NCBI GenBank assembly: GCA_947074205.1
Contig: CAMTOQ010000008.1
Coordinates: 1 to 64,000, forward strand
Length of the DNA: 64,000 nt
Origin: an uncultured Bacteroides sp.
Lineage (GTDB): Bacteria; Bacteroidota; Bacteroidia; Bacteroidales; Bacteroidaceae
Reading direction: 5' to 3'
The position numbers were made by a program, and so were the translations under genes. The notes below the pieces were generated by a model. It was given only the letters and a program-made list of their open reading frames with translations, was not told the DNA's origin and did not search any database. This document shows positions 63,601 to 64,000 of this stretch, in pieces (positions within the stretch are counted from its first letter, which is position 1; every line of letters starts with the position of its first letter).

Positions 63601-64000
63601 ATGTCACAAGCTAGGAAGATCATAAACGATCCGGTCTTCGGATTTATAAACATACCGAAAGGAATGCTTTACGATATTGTAAAGCATCCTTTTATGCAAC
63701 GCCTAACACGCATCAAGCAGATGGGCATAGCTTCGGTGGTCTACCCTGGCGCACAACACACCCGTTTTCAACACTCATTGGGTGCTTTTCATTTGATGAG
63801 CGAAGCTATCGTTCAGTTAACTACTAAAGGACAATTTATATTCGATAGCGAAGCAGAAGCTGTAAAGGCCGCTATCCTGCTTCACGACATCGGCCATGGC
63901 CCATTCTCACATGTTCTCGAGAACACTTTGGTAAGTGGCGTTTCGCATGAAGAGATTTCATTGATGTTGATGGAGCAGATGAATAAAGAGATGAAGGGGC
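63601..64000 (+). CDS. HD-domain phosphohydrolase (partial, C-terminus off the window)
   Basis: The visible 133 codons begin MSQARKIINDPVFGFINIPK, a common start of SAMHD1/YdhJ-like HD phosphohydrolases. The HD motif pieces RFQHSLGAFHL (His58) and AILLHDIGHGPFSH (His95-Asp96) are present. The frame is open to base 64000. By family it may be a dNTP triphosphohydrolase or related nucleotidase. The rest lies outside the window. Confidence 0.9.
   Translation, partial: MSQARKIINDPVFGFINIPKGMLYDIVKHPFMQRLTRIKQMGIASVVYPGAQHTRFQHSLGAFHLMSEAIVQLTTKGQFIFDSEAEAVKAAILLHDIGHGPFSHVLENTLVSGVSHEEISLMLMEQMNKEMKG

Overview
The window looks like the chromosome of a gut-type Bacteroidales bacterium, most likely Bacteroidaceae (Bacteroides or a close relative). 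The evidence is gene content (MenG, PorQ, M16 peptidases, a DUF4374 lipoprotein with a TonB-dependent receptor, DUF5687, CbpA/CbpM) and the promoters. Many genes are preceded by TAnnTTTG at -7, several with TTG about 19-20 bp further upstream, which is the Bacteroides primary-sigma promoter. Nearly all of the window is densely packed core chromosome. I see no rRNA, prophage, IS element or CRISPR.

Layout. 1-4.3 kb (minus strand): a partial ExbB-type channel gene, tRNA-Ser(GGA), then tatD, a hypothetical gene and a polyprenyl synthetase, then tonB. 4.4-8.0 kb (plus): porQ, cmk, ispH, pfkA. 8.4-10.5 kb (minus): a second cytidylate-kinase-like protein and a MATE exporter. 10.6-14.8 kb: lysS, gpsA, pgi. 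14.9-21.1 kb: a lipoprotein, a HAD phosphatase, a YfcE-type phosphodiesterase, polyphosphate kinase and a PiT phosphate transporter. 21.2-24.1 kb: an orphan response regulator, an ABC-F ATPase and a GNAT acetyltransferase. 24.4-37.4 kb: miaA, a diacylglycerol-kinase-like gene, kdsA, two tandem M16 peptidases, a DUF5687/ABC pair, an NlpC/P60 lipoprotein, a TraB/GumN protein and a HAD phosphatase. 37.6-42.1 kb: etfB, etfA, a MORN-like TonB-domain protein and an acyl-CoA dehydrogenase. 42.2-43.4 kb: cbpM and cbpA (minus). 43.8-51.3 kb is the most accessory-looking part: a DoxX-like protein, a repeat array, a decayed YhcG-type nuclease fragment, a SpoT-like HD protein with a Myb/SANT-like tail, a DUF234-type ATPase-nuclease, and a two-gene outer-membrane uptake system resembling XusAB. 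51.5-64 kb: an EamA transporter, truA, a DUF5715/M15-like lipoprotein, phoH, purC, menG, aroE, an alpha/beta hydrolase, a TPM protein, lemA, purM, a small membrane protein, prfA, pyrF and a partial HD protein.

The main unexplained structure is a dispersed intergenic repeat family. Three arrays (8223-8332, 24123-24211, 44903-44990) are built from the same 22-bp unit, a GGCAAG...GTCA-like core plus a GCnCGGT-like linker, laid end to end. All units point the same way in the first array and both ways in the other two, where they form long hairpins. Other points of interest are the YhcG nuclease fragment, a 15-bp perfect inverted repeat at the predicted transcription start of the DUF234 ATPase, interleaved divergent promoters at 15.42-15.47 and 16.69-16.72 kb, the diverged M16 tandem pair, and a XusAB-like pair without an adjacent XusC.

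All product names come from motif and family recognition by eye. No database search was run.
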